64,000 bases of DNA from Paracentrotus lividus (GCA_940671915.1 CALNVZ010000174.1:25115355-25179354); one strand, 5' to 3'. Shown: positions 13,601-28,600, counted from the stretch's first letter. Notes: generated from the sequence alone by a model not told the origin. Translations and numbers: made by a program.

Positions 13601-16600
13601 CAACACACGTGCAAGATGGAACATACAAGTAATTACAAGGATATTATGCTGAAAGTTAATATTTGCTTTGACAGTGATTTTCATTCAGAGAAAGGGAGCA
13701 CAAAATTTAAAAAATACCTCACAAGGGTTGGCTGTATGAAAACAAATTATATACAGATGATGCAATATGTGCACATGCCTTCTTATGCTTCTGAACATAG
13801 GATACATGTTACTGATCAAGAGGATTTAAGTTCAGTCAAAATCAGTGAAACAGTTGTAAGGGATATGAATGACATTAACAGTCGAGGGAATACAAAGACG
13901 GCTCTAGAAGTTAGAACTATAGCAGGTGGCCAAGTTCTCCAAGTGCCCCCGAAATCCTTGGCCCAAGTTGAGTTTCTATCTCTGCTTTTAACAAGTTGGT
14001 ACCCTCATTCCGAAGTCTCTCCAGATACATTCAACTTGAATGAAATGAGTGAGAGATTAAGTACTGTCCAGTCAACCCCCAAGAAGCACATGCTTAAGAA
14101 TGATAAATCTCGAGGATTACATCACCTTCCAGGAAACCCCCACACACTTGTTCGGTCTGTTGACCAGGATGAACTAAGATTAGGAAATGACTATCAGTGG
14201 AAAGCAACTTGTCCCAACAAAAATTTCATTGAACCTAACACAGAAGGATTGATGTGTAGCATTAATGAATTTGTACCACCTGTTTTGACAACTGAAGAGG
14301 ATTTAACTGAGCTTGAAATTACAAGCAACTCTGAAGAACATGAGGATACTATAAATTTGCAACTATTCCAAGTTCCTTTTGCAAATAATAATTATGGTAG
14401 AACATCCTGGTCCACTCTTGATGCCTTCAAGGTGTTATTAGCTCAGGCTTATGAATGTCATATAGATGAACATCCTAAAAGAAGCAGTGTTTCTCATGCT
14501 CTATCAAGAAAGTCCAGAAGACTACTGCAGTACTGCAGAAGGCAAACCTACATTGATATGTTATCTTCTGCAGACAAGAAGTGTCTACTTGATAAGAGTG
14601 TCCATCCAACATTACTTAACAGAGGCCTACCTCTATCGTGCAGTAAGCTAGAGATGTACATATTCATCTTGACAGCACATAAGGAACACAAGTCTTGCCC
14701 GATCCATAATCTTTCAATTGCCAAGAAAGTTGCTCCTCTTAAAATGCCTTTGGATATTTCAAGCAAGCTAGATGAATATTATCTTTTGTTTGGCTATACT
14801 GATAGGATTGAAGAGCAGTGTCTTATAGACCAATCTACCATGAAATCCAAAGTACGACCGGATAGTTCAAGGACAGGAAAGAATGTGCAATCATGTTTGT
14901 CAAGAGGATATGAAGATTTCATGAAGATGCGTTATATATCCCCGGCTACTGATGTTGATGTATACAATACTGAAGTAGGCTCGGGCCTAATGACTGATCA
15001 CAAGCCAAGTGAAGATACTAAACAGGAAAAATTGAGGAGACAAGGAGCCTGCCACATCACAACCTTTCAAGACATTGTAGGATCAGGATCCGATCAAGGG
15101 CACTCCAGAGATGGCATTTTTATTAGGATGGAAATGTGTCCCTTGGAACAAGAGACATCCTCTGAAAACATGGTTTCAAATCCAATCCATTCCTGCTGCC
15201 AGTGTTTAAAGATGGATGCTTACAAGGCACTATTTGATCAGACATCGATTCCGCTACATTACCAGTCAGCTGTAGACTTGCAACTTGCTGCAAAGGGAAA
15301 AGAGAATGAGTTTCTTGGAACTTGTTCTCGGGTAATTCAGCACAAAGAATTCTTCTTGGACTACTACATTTCACCAATCTCAGCAGGTAGAGATTGTGTT
15401 GATTTACCAGTTGTCTTAGAACCACTCGCAAGGAAAGGCTCTTGTGAAAAACCTCCTCTGTGGCATTCAACTGAAGTCTCTGTTCTTGGGACCTTTTCAT
15501 CCCAGATATGTTTCTCAACTGATGAATTTAATTCGACCCACATTGAAGAGCAGAAACTTGAATTACAACAGAACCCTTCTTTGCAAGAACTAATGTTGGA
15601 AACTGACACAAAACAAAGCACTACTCGTCATTCAGCATCTCCTATTGTGAGCTATCAAGAACTTTTGGAATTGATATCAATGACAGATGTATGTCCAAAA
15701 CAAGTAGACAAATCATATGATCAACCTAGAATTAAAGCAGAAATAAAAGATGTTAATTTGGGGGAGTGTTTAAAGTTGGACAGATACATCACATTATTTC
15801 AGAACTGTTGTAGCTCTGACCAGGACCTAAATGCACAAATAGAACAACATTTGCATGGACAAGATGTGATTTTGGGAGATGGTGTGCATAATGTGTTTCA
15901 GGAACATGACTCTCTGGCATACTGGAATATTTTAGTCATGAATAAACAGTGTTCTAGGTTAATTGCAAGGACTACTGTTCAACCTACTTGCTCATGGGCT
16001 GATTTCCATACAAATCCCAATGAATTACGAACAGAAGGTACATTAGAAGAGAACTTTGATTTAAGATCAAAATATGAAAGCAGCAATCCTATCATCATTT
16101 ACACCTTGATGATGACATTAGTTGGTTGCTGTACTTCAGACCTAAAAAAGGAAGAGGAAAAGTGTCAGTTTAAAGCTCTTTGGTGTCGATGTAGCAATGG
16201 TGCAGAGGGTAAAATCCATGTGGACCTGGACAAGAGGATAAAAGAAGATCAACAGAGAGAGCTTTTCATGTTGTTGATATCACCACCAGGTAGGCAGTGT
16301 CCTGCTAACGTGATCCAAATAGACCCACAGTCATGCTCAATTCTGGAACCTTTACAGGAAGACACTTGGATAGAGGAATCACGACCTGACAGCACAGGAT
16401 ACAATTTCCTCATTTACAAGGCTATTATGAAACAAGAAAACATATGTCTGGAATCAATGCACCAGGACCGGTTCTGCACAAGTCTTGACCTCATGCATAG
16501 TTCACAAAAGAGTATTTCTAGCTACTTGTTTGAGTATCAGCTCTACAGGTACATGATGTTATCTGAACAATGGTGCTTCATTGAACAATCTGTCACTAAT

Positions 16601-19600
16601 ACATGCTTTTTCTTGCAAAACTTTGCCCCTGACTGTGAAATACTGGACAAAGTGTGTACCCAGACCAAAACACACAGTAAATTCCATAAACTATTATATT
16701 ACCAGATGATGACAAAGCTAAATTGGTGCCACAAAGATGAGAATCTGTTTGTTGAAAGACACTGTCTGCCAGAACATCATTTCTCAAAGTCAATTGGAAT
16801 ACAAGAATTGGACAGATTGAATGATGTTGGGATGACACCCAGGTTAAGAGCTTTCCATATGTTGATGACTTGCGATGGGATCAGTTTTCCAGAGGAACAG
16901 TCGAAGGCAGACCAAGAATGTGATGTGATCGATCATTTCTGCTTTGGTCACAAAGGCATAAAACAAAACAAAATTCATGAAGCAACCCTTCAAAGGAGGC
17001 AGTTCAACCTTGCATTATACGAAGGTCTATTTATAGGATCTTCATTTTGTCTTGCTGACAGTGCCATGATAGACACATCTTTGAATACATGTCTGCTCTT
17101 TAATCACTACATGTATAAACAAGATATAAATCATTCCAGAACAGACCATTATACTCTTGACTTGTACAGGAATCTGATGACACAGCAAAGAATATGCCTT
17201 GTAGATGAAGATACAACTAGGCATGTTTGCTCATTCATGGGTCACTTTATAGGCAATGGCATCATGTATGCTTCGAAAATTGGAGATAGAAATACATCTG
17301 TCGGTGGTATTGATCATTGTCTAGAATTCAAGGCTTTTGCTCAAAGACTCCCTACATCGTTCTCCAGTGATAATTCCGCATATTCATACTGTACATGGTT
17401 CAACTTTGAGGAATACAAATCAGCTTCTTTGCTAGTTGGAAAATCTGAAACTCAAGACAAGACCAGAATTGTTGTAACCATCTATGAAGAAATCATGATG
17501 TCTCATTGGAAGTGCACAGCCAATTTCGAACTGCAACCCAGCTGCTTGTACCATGATGACAAGGACCTTGATCAGAAATCACAAGGCTATAAGAAATCAA
17601 AAAGTTCAAAGCCAAAGAGAAAGAAGCGAAAAAGAGAGCGAGGGGGTATTCAATTTAAGGGTGTACAAGCAAAATTCAAGTCTGTCATAGATTCCTACAG
17701 CTTTTGCAAACTGCTTCATGAGCCAGACTTCAAAAGGGTCTGCTTTTTGTTGACTCAACTTGTGTCACAAAATATGGAAAATGGTGTGGTGTACACAAAC
17801 CCTGTTGTTGGCACCAACCTCCAAAGGATGTCACATCATTCCTCTCTTCATCCAAAGCAGGTGTTGAGTGGTAAGTCAAAACTCCTGCCTTGCAATGCTA
17901 GTGCCCTTTAACATAAGGAATCAATTGCACATTTGGAACCATTCTGGTTCACAGTGAGACTTTTATGCAAGAAATCTGTGCAACCAGGATCCCAATTGGT
18001 TTCTTTCAATTTGCAATTGATCGTAACCATCTACAGTACAGGACACATGTTTTGTAGGATAGATACTGCCATTTTTAGACTTTATACGATTAGACAGTTG
18101 TATCATGTATCTAGCATCCTTTCCACATATTCCTTTTCTCTTGCAAAAATCTACAGTGCAAGATGAATTTAAAAGTATGCATGTAATTCATTTAGTTCCA
18201 ATTCAGACAATTAGTTTGTATCATGGACCTATCTTTATTCATGAAATAGATTAGATTTCTTTACATGCGATGCAAGAGGATTATAAGAAAATAGGGATTA
18301 ATGCAATTGCCTGAATAGAGAATAAAAAGTAGAAACCATAAAGTGAGAGAGAGATTTCAAGATACAATGTAAAAATCACAAAACAGTATGCGGAATAAAA
18401 ACAGACAGCAAAAGATCTATGATGAAATATGTGCAAGTACATGTCGTCATATTCAAACGGGAGTGACACGACATTTGGACTGATAGAAGGGCGCATATCT
18501 TTGCACTTACAAGTAGGTTATGAATGGATCATGACTACCATATTGTGTATAATGTAGGAGTGGCATGTGTCATTACCAGTTGGATTTGAATTTTACAATT
18601 GGTCCTGGAAATTATGATTAAAAAACAGTGCATGAGTGACACGACAAAAAAAAAGACATGGGTTTCTGACCATCATTGGTTATGGTTGGATTTGCACCCA
18701 GGTAGATCTCTAAGGGTACCATAAGTGCTGGTATATGTACATGAATAGTGTACCTCTCTGACATTTATTGTCTTTATTAATCATTCCCTCTCTGTGGAAA
18801 ATGGTCCACGTCTATGTGTCTTGAGGGACACGATATCCAAAACATGAGTGACACGACCAGTGCCTTAAATGCAACAATTCAAGTAAATAACTAGATCGAA
18901 ATTACCTGTGTGTATATGCCATGTTAGAGTAGTCCATGATAATTACTTTAAGCAAAAAAAATCTGAAAAAAAGCGACAAGATATAAGAATAAGAGGCATT
19001 TAAAGCACCATAGTCCCATATGTGCAAATTCCTGTTTGATCAATTATTCAGCATAAGAAAACTGGATCACATAATGTTTGAATTTAAATAATTGGTTGTA
19101 TTGTTAAGAAGCCTTTGTGTTGATTTCAGATCCTAATTTGCATTTTCAAAGGCACAGCGCCATATTAAAATTTCAGCTAAATGTCCCTCTTAGTTTGAAT
19201 ATGACCATGTACAAGGTTGATGCCGACATTTATGCTGTCTCTCATCATGTAGCTCTTTAAACTAAATGTAAAGTTTGGAAGCTTTAAATTATTCTCATGC
19301 TTATCAATTTATAAATTTCCAAAAGTTACTCAACATTTGAATCGTTACAAAAGATTCAAGATTTGATGGGATAGTATATTCAACAATATTTTTAATTTTT
19401 ACATTTGAGTATCCTCAAAGCTGATAATATTATCTCTAGTATGTTTAGTTGGTAAAAGGAAGAAACTTGCACAGAAGTTTACTTTTCTCCTCCAATGAGA
19501 ATATTTAAAAGGAAATAAACTAAATATTTAGAAATTACAATAATTTGTGAAATGTTATGTTCAGTCCAATTTATACATTGAAATTGGAGGATTTCCTGGT

Positions 19601-22600
19601 TATGTATATCTCAATCTCACACAGAACAAGTATTAAAAAAAGGGGGGAAATGAAGATCACACAGAGGGAAGCACAATGTGAAATTAGTTTCCTGTAGTGA
19701 GGGTTATCATTGATATTAAGTAGGGGTCAGATTTCCTCAAAATTGAAGGATATTTCATATCTGTAATGATGACACATTAATGACCGATATGTCTTGCACA
19801 TACATGTCAGATTAATATTTCGTTGTTTTTTTTTTTTGTGTGGAATTAAAATGAGCCTACTACACAGAGTCATGAGAAGGGCAAATTGCAACCAGATCTC
19901 TTTATCAGCAAAGCCTGTTGAAATTTTATACATGTACATATAGTATGATAGCCCTGGAAACTGTGATATGTACAGTAGTAACAAATACTGTATCATATTA
20001 AGGGGTTCTAGATATTTCATTCATTAGCTGCAAGTGGATGTAATTATCTTTTAAAAATAACACTTTCCCCAAACACATATACATACAAGTTCATCCTGAT
20101 ATTTATAGCAGTATGTTTAACCAAAAAAAATGCCTCAGATATAATGAAAATCAAATGTAATTGATAGATTTAATTTATAGTACATGTATTAAAAATAGAA
20201 GTAGTCTGAAAAATATTGAGTGTGAGGTTAATAACAATCATACTCATACAGTGAACTATTCTGTGTCCCTATTGCATGCTATTTATAATCTATACATACA
20301 TGTATATATCATGTAGATATTGCATTGTTTATGTCTGTATAAAATTGTTGTATGTGCCTGCAATTGTAATTTTCATATATTTAAACCATATCTGTGTTAT
20401 CCTTGTAATATATCTGTCTGTGAAAAAAAAAAGCATTTTAATTTTAAAGTATAAAATTTTAAAGTATATTTTCTAATGATATACATTTGTAGTGCATGCA
20501 TAAAACTTTATGAATGTGTGTGATTTTGGTTTGTACATGTACCGGGTATGTAAACACTGACATTTGAAAACTAAATATAGTGAGCATGATTGATGAATCT
20601 AACTGCACGGTAAATTGTGGAAAGTATGACATTTTATAGTTAATGCATGGATGTTGGTTGATTATATACAAATAGTATATGTATATTGCCTGCAAATAAT
20701 TCTTTCACGTGTTAAAGATGAGCTGATTGTGCTATAACAAACATTTTCCAAAGACCTCAGCCCTAGTATACTCGCGCTCAGTCTTCAATGGGTAAATGAA
20801 ACTGATGACTAATGAAGAGATGTGTGCTTTAAAATCGCAGTTTAGGCATTTGTATTAGCCTACATGTAGTGTAACATTGGAAATTAAATCTCTTAGAAGC
20901 TAGGAAAGGAAATGATATTATGCAGCTCTTAAATATAGTTAAGCTCAAAATTATGTCATTTGTGCATATTGTAGCATAAAAAACAATGTATAAGAGTGAC
21001 TGCTTTCAGACTAACCTTTCGCTGTTAGCTACATGTATTAGTGCATGATAGAATTGAATTGATCTTTAAACTTTATAGATGAAAGTTATTGAAAGCATAT
21101 AATACAGCAAATAAAAATTATTTGTACACTGTATGTCATAATATTGCAAATGAATATAATCTAACAAGTGAATCTAAAAAATAAATGATTAAAAGGGGTA
21201 TCTCTGTGAGTGGCAAACACTTGCTAACATGCGGATGCTTCTGATTTTTTTTACTATTTCTATTTTTTTTTAAACACTTTCACATGAATTTGCTAATCTT
21301 TACGAATGACAAAGGCAAAGTCTAATTTTCACAAATATTTGTCAGAATATTGAAGGTGAAAGAATAACATTTTTGCGAATATAAAAACTGTAATATCAAA
21401 CCCTAAAGAACCCCTTTATTTGCATAGATGATCGAAAATGCTAGCCTCTCAGTGAGCTACCCCCTTTACTGAAAACAAAATAATACTGTATTACTGCTAC
21501 TTCTAACAATACTGTTAAGGCCTCGTCACACCGAGTCCGGTCCGGGTCACGGCTCGGGCCCGGTCCGGTTCAACAATGGGCAAAAACGGTCGAAATAAAT
21601 CGGCCGTGTACTGTTGCAATGAGACTGGTCACAACAAACACGGGCTGTGCCGTACTAGCCGGAACGGCAACCGGTACGGTTTTTATGGGATCGCTCTTGG
21701 AGCGATTTGAGACGGTTTGCCGTACCGGTTACCGGACCGGACTCGGTGTGACGAGGCCTTTACAACTGCTGCTACTTCTACTGTATCTACAATAGTAGTA
21801 TTTATACTACTCCTACTACTACTTCTACTACTACTACTACTACATACTTCTACTACTACAACTACTACTACAACTACTACTACTTCTACTACTACTGCTT
21901 CTACTACTACTACTAAGTATGTGTACTACTACATGTACTACTATTATACTACTATTACTGCATGTACTATACAACTACTACTTCTACAGTTTGTACTACC
22001 ATTGCTGCTACTTCTTAATCACCAATGCTGCTGATATTATTTATATGTACCGGTGTAGCCCATTAAAGCTATCTGTACTTAAATTAATTACTCTGATTTT
22101 TTAGTCAATATTACAGTTGTAACAATTACCGTAAATTACCGTGTATAAGGCGCACTCGTGTATAAGGCGCACCCCGATTTTTGGGATCTCAAAAAAAAAA
22201 AAAAAAAATTTCACGAAATGTGCCAATAATTATTTCATCATTGCATCTTACTAAATGTTAAGAAAAGTCACCAGATTTATTTTTAATTTATAATTATTTT
22301 TTAATAGTTACAAATTTATTCTTGTAAAAGAAAAAGATAATTTAATTATTTCATCCCCAAGAAATACATTTTATCAGGTTTCAATTTTATACAGTATATT
22401 AATTAATATTGGGGAAAATATTACAGCAAAAAATCATACAGATTTAAGGCATAAAGAGCTAAAAAATGAATTTTAAAAAAAAGTAGAAACGATTCCGATT
22501 CCGATTCCGATTACGATTAAAAACGATTATAATAACACTATAAAATAATAAAAATAACTTGGCCCCATTTCTTCTTAAATAGCAGAAAAATTGTCCATGC

Positions 22601-25600
22601 ATTTTGGGGTTATAAAATCTATTTTTTAGAGGCCAAAATAGTGAGAAAAATGTTTGAAAAAAAAAGAAAAAAATTTAAGAAGAAAATTAAAACCAGAAAA
22701 TTAATTTTAAGGAGAAACGATTACGATCGATTACGATTACGATCGATCATAAGTACTGTCATCTAAGAGCATTTTCCATGCACAATAAAGCTATAAAACT
22801 CTGTGTTTTAATCAAAATTCTTCCAAATTCAGGGAGGAAAATATTTTTAATTGTTCATAATTATAGTTAAAGAATAAAAACTTTAGTTTGCTTAAAGAAT
22901 TTTAATTAAAAAAAATCAAGAAATGTATGTTTTGATTTTAGTAACCGGCAAATATACGTACTAAAGTTTTGATATTTATTAGAAGATAACATAGTCATGG
23001 AAAGCTCAGAAGTTCAGAATTTTTATTTTGACACTTCTTTGTATCTGTGTATAAGGCGCACCCCCGACTTTGCATTATCAAATGGTGGGAAAAAAGTGCG
23101 CCTTATACACGGTAATTTACGGTATGTAGGTAATATAAGTGGAAGAGGAATAATTGAATGGAATCATGGATTTTGTCTTCAAATCAATGTTATGTATCTT
23201 AAGATTTAGACATTCTTGCATTTCAATTTGTAATGTACATGTATATCATCTTCATTTCATGCATCTCACCCATTATACCATCAATATTCATTTTGTAATA
23301 TCGCTGCTGGGGTGACAAAATCTTGTATATAATTAGTGATATACATTGTAACATCTAGGAGAATGAAAAATATGGCATCCAAAGCACTATAATTTATGGG
23401 TTTATCTTTCTTATGATATGCTACTGTGGCTTCAATTCTCGGGGTGGGGGGGGGGGGGGTAAGAGAGCTAAGATTTGTACAGGACTCAAGATTAATTTTT
23501 AAAAAATAATATGGTTTTCACCAAACTTTGATATACAAGGTCTTGTCGCCCCAAAACATGTTAACAACCTACCAAGTAAGTTTTTATAACCCTTGAATTA
23601 CTACTTCTAATTTGGTTAGAATGTGAATATACTTCTTGTATTAATATAATAATTGTAAGTATTAATGTTAAAGTGTTAAAATGTTAAAAGTGGATCTTAT
23701 TTCCAAGGGCAATGGAAGTCATTTTAAAAACTGTAAAAGAGGTATCGCAATGAACCAAAGTAGTCAAATAGGCTTAGGGTATTAAGAATAGTACTGAAAG
23801 GCATTAAAGAATTTGTTTTGTTTTGTTTTCTGGAAAAAAAAGGTGAAATTCTGAAAGAAGTAGAGCATATTTTGAAGGGCTCCATCAAATGACATTTTTT
23901 TTACTTTCAAAAGACTTAAATTAAACTTGATCATCATTCATTCGACCTTACCTTATCTTATAATCTTTAAATCGTTTACTTTCAGATCAAGGATCAGACA
24001 GTACTATTAACTCAGGAGAGCCTATTGAAAAGGAATCAGGAACGGAGAAGCAAGAGGAGAAAGACAGGGAGGTAGAAAAAGGTGATTCTGGAACAGCCAA
24101 AGAGGTTAAACCTGAAGAAACCCGAGAACCTGAAACTGAGCAAATTGATGTTGCAGCAACAGATTCAAATGCCCCAGAGGATGACAACACTCGACCTGTC
24201 GGTGATGTCCAGCCAGAAGTTACAGCTCAAGATCCTGCAACCAAAGAAGAGCAAGAACAAGAGGCTGACAAAGATCCTGGACTTGATGGAGATGCATCAA
24301 CTCGAGGAGAGCAACAGGAAATAAAGGATACCCTTGAAGAAATTCAGCCTGAAACTGTTCCTGATGTAGAATCTGTCCCTGATGAAGACCCTGGTATGGA
24401 TCCTGCGACAGCTGCTGCAGGGGAAATACCAGCAGATATGGAGCATATGGACAATATCTTGCAGGATGCTATTGAGCCCAGCCCATCATTCGAAGTGATA
24501 GATGGCACCACCATCTATATGAGTGATTTGGAGCCCACACCTGTGCCGGAACAACCCCCAAGTCAGGCAGAAGATAATCCTCAGGATATTACTAATACTG
24601 ACCAGGGTGGCACATTTACAGTACGCGCTAGTGATATTGTAGATGTTGTACCCAAACAGCAAGTACCCCAAGATGGTGACGGAGGCAATGAAGATGATGT
24701 TGGTCCACCTTCAAGTTTCACAGTCGAGAGTGAAGAAGAGATTGATCCTGAAGCTTACAGAAATATCCTCAACCGACTTCATGCCAACCCTGAACTCAAG
24801 GACAAAGAAGGCGCTATCCAGCAGGAGATGCTCAAGATCCTTCGAGACCCAGAACTGAAGAAGAACCTTCTTGTGAAACCTCCAGAACTCAAGAAAGACA
24901 TCTTGTCACCATTCAATGCCCCACAGCCGGCAATTGGAGATGTAGTTCAAATGGATCAAGGACATGGGCAAGCCAAAGACAATTTGGATCAGGAAACTCA
25001 AGATTCCATGCTAGACAAAGTTACTAATTACCCTTCATCACCTGACAATACTGATGAAACTGTTCCTCCTTCCTCAGCAACAGGGCCAGGCATTGTAGAT
25101 GGAAGACCAAGCAGCCCTCTTGATGTAGATTCACAAGGAGATAATAATCCCGAAGATCCATTGAATCTGATACATACAGAAGGGTTGCATACACCTCATG
25201 AGGACATTGATATTGCAGAAGAGGTTCTCGCAATGTCTGCTGATAATCCCTCCGGTGAGCATTCTCAGCCATCGATGCAGCATGTCCCTGATGATCCTTA
25301 TGACCCGGTTAAACTTGCTGCCAAGTTGAACACTGTCCAGGGATCAAATTCTGATCTCTTCATTGATCCAGCTCAAAGAGAGCTTGATAGTGATCATGCC
25401 AAACCAGAGGACCAGCAACAATCATCAAACCAAGACAACCAAGAACCCATGTCTACTGATTCTGAAATGGTACCACCTTCAAGTACAGAACATCTTGAAG
25501 AAAAGGTAATAGTAGAAGAAGCCACTGAACATCAAGACGTTCCTTCTCCACCCTCAGATCCCAATCTTTCACCTGGTATGGATGACATCACTCCAGATGT

Positions 25601-28600
25601 AGAAGAACTGATCGACAGCAGCTATGGAGAGCCTGGTTTACGCATCAGTACACGGGTGAGTTGATGCCATGTTTCTTTACTCATTACAATGTCTTTAAAG
25701 CATAGAGCAACCATGGTTCATTTTGTATACACACTCAATGATCATCATATGCACTATACGATAATCATAATAAGCAAGTTTATACACATATGATTAATAT
25801 TTACAGAAATGCCATATTGGGTTCTTCCATTATTATCTCATGTGCCTCTTCAATTCTCTACTTTGTTGGTATTATCTTTGTTCTTCCTCTTTTTTGTTTT
25901 TTTTTTTGTTTTTGTTTGTTTGTTTGTTTGTTGTTGTGCTTTCTCATTCTCTTTATGCTTTCACCTCTCTATCTCTGACCATTTTTCTCTACCTCTTTTT
26001 CACTCCCTCGCATGTCTCGTCTGTCCTACTCTCTCTCCTTATATGACCCTTTGTTTCTCTTCTGAGATAAATTCACCACACTCCTAATTGCAATATATTC
26101 CCAATGGTCCATGGATATTTTAGGTTTTAAAGTTTCTGCTATTTCCATTCTAATTACTCTGTATTTGCAATAGAATGCAATTTTGAAATTTTCTTTGCGT
26201 ACAATTATCATTACAATCCCTATAGCAGTATACATGTACATGTAGCTACAATCATTTTCAATTTGTATAGACTTTCCATTTTCTTCATGCACAACATATT
26301 AAATGATTAGGAAGCTATATCATCATGATTGTCATCCTGGGTTTTTTCCATGATTTCCTCATCTGGCTCTTTCATTCTTCCTTCTATTAGTATCTTTATC
26401 ATTTCTCTCTATTTTCTTCCTCATTTGTTTCTCTTGCTCTTTTCTATTTCTTATCATTTTTCTCTTCCTCACCTCTAACATGTATGAACTTCTGTTTCCT
26501 TCTTTCACATCTCTCATTCTCTCCCTCTTTAATTTGTTGGTTTTATTAGGTATCTCTCTTATCCAAAAGTATATTAATTCCATGATTTTCAGACATTCTG
26601 ATTTATTTTGTGCAATCGATGTTGAGTAATCTCAGCTGTTTTTTTTTCAAGATGATTGCAATCCCTTTCATTGTAATTTTCACCTATTAAGGTACATAGA
26701 ATATCAATAATCAACTAATACAGTATTCAATTCATCGGTTGAGGGTCCATTTAGTTAAGTTTGACTTTAATCATTCACTGCTTAGTTTCCCCTGCAGGTT
26801 GAGGAGGAAACTCAGGATGTCGGTGAAGACCCTAACCACTACCATCCCATGGATGATCTAGACCAAGAGAGACCTGAAGATGCGGTCCCTGATACCGGTA
26901 ACCAAGATGTTGGTGAGACGGACAGCCACGAGCAAGAGGGTTTCCATCACCAGATCTACACCAAGGAGGAGAACGGTGAACTCCAGGATGATGGGGTAAC
27001 AATCGAGGAAGTACCGGACGATGACCAGGGGGAACAGATGGAAACGAGCCAGGGAGGTGACTGGTTTGAAGACATGGTGAAGAACCTGGAACCTGCCTTT
27101 GAGGCTCTCAATCAGTCTATCCTCAAGCCATTGTATGAAACGGTAAATAGTTCAAATATTCTTTGAAGGTTTCACTGGTGGTACAACGATTAGCAGGTGA
27201 AGGTTTCACGATGCACCAAGTATTCTTTATTGAGGTTATGAGTGGTCCTGAAAAGGACCTGCCCACTCTTGCCGTTTCGGCTAGCATGTTCTCACTGTCT
27301 TCAGGAGAAGACATGCTCACCAATACGTCAAGATTGGTAGGTCCTTTTCAGTACCACTCATAACCTCAAGAGAGCTAGATATTTTGTTTGTAATGGCAAA
27401 CAGATTTAATGAAGTCGATGTCTGATGCCCTCATTCCTCTGCAAGAGGCTCATCATTTGTACCCATGCATGCCATGATTTGAACATTTTACGACTACCCC
27501 AATATGCTGTTCATAAGCTGGAAAAGTAATCATTTTTCAGGGTGTTAGATTAATTTTGTTGAATATAACCCAGATGGTGGATTAAAAAAGCACAATCTAA
27601 AACAACAAACAACACCATTAAAGTTCTATGGCGGGTCCAGACAATAATAAAAATATTGCATGTGGAATGGTAATGCTACAATATTCTTATTGCCTGAATT
27701 TTTCTTCTACAGTACCGCCCTAAAGTTAATGTTACCTGGTTACACACTCAGATAAACCTTACACACAAAGCGAATGGAAGGTTTGAGGGAGTGTGTAAAC
27801 AGGTAACATTAACTTTAGGGCGGTACTGTAAGGGACCTAGTTCGTGAATATTCACTTCTTTTTCACTCTAAGCACTTTTACGAGCAATACAGTTTTCAAA
27901 TGATTTGGTTTCTTTCTTCACAGTTGCCAACAGAATTTCAGCGTGCCATTCAGCAACCAGATTTCCTTGGTATCCCTTGGATGTTCATCATTATCCTGGA
28001 AGTTTCCATCATGAGTTTCTTCATGCTTCTGTTCTGCTGTATTGTAAGTTATGTTCAACTTCATGTGAATTTATGATGGTATCATTATTTAATTTTCCAA
28101 CTTGAGAGGGGGGGAGGTCATTAGAAAGAATTGGATTGCTTAAAGTGGAATTATTGTTCTTATCATGACATTGAAATAATAATAATAATAATAATAATGG
28201 TCATTTATAATTGCGCTATACACGAAAAAGTATCACAGCGCTTACAATATCATTGTAAAAATTACAACGGCATTAAAATAACATCGCGTAAATCTTAAGT
28301 TACAAAAAAATATGAATTAAAAGAAAAAAATTGCCAAAACTATTAGTTTTCTAGCAGCGCCAGGTGAGGCCTGGTGGCCTCTTGCTTGCTGCTCCTCTTC
28401 ACAACAATTTAAGGGACAAGCACGGTCAGCACATTATTCACAGAAGCTCTAGTAATAGCACTGAGGCCACAAGCCCAGTTGGGTTACGCGGTCAGAACAA
28501 ATAGTGATAACAATTAATGAAACAATAGAAAACTAAACACACTCGTTATACTAGGTAATTGGAGAATGACTTCATTTCGTTTGAAAGGGATATGGTTGGT

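Larger units (their letters stand above)
17871..23985 (+). other. MIA3 intron 5 (6.1 kb)
   Basis: AT-rich intron. Identified contents are a repeat fragment (17925-18040), three GAGTGACACGAC motifs (18461, 18634, 18846), a Harbinger-like MITE (21518-21759), a TAC microsatellite (21760-22010) and a Tc1-type element (22129-23122). From about 18900 to 21500 I see no element or exon. Confidence 0.7.

Noticed and set aside
21717-22034. Thr/Leu-rich open frame on +
   Set aside because: Produced entirely by the TAC microsatellite and the end of a MITE; no coding character.
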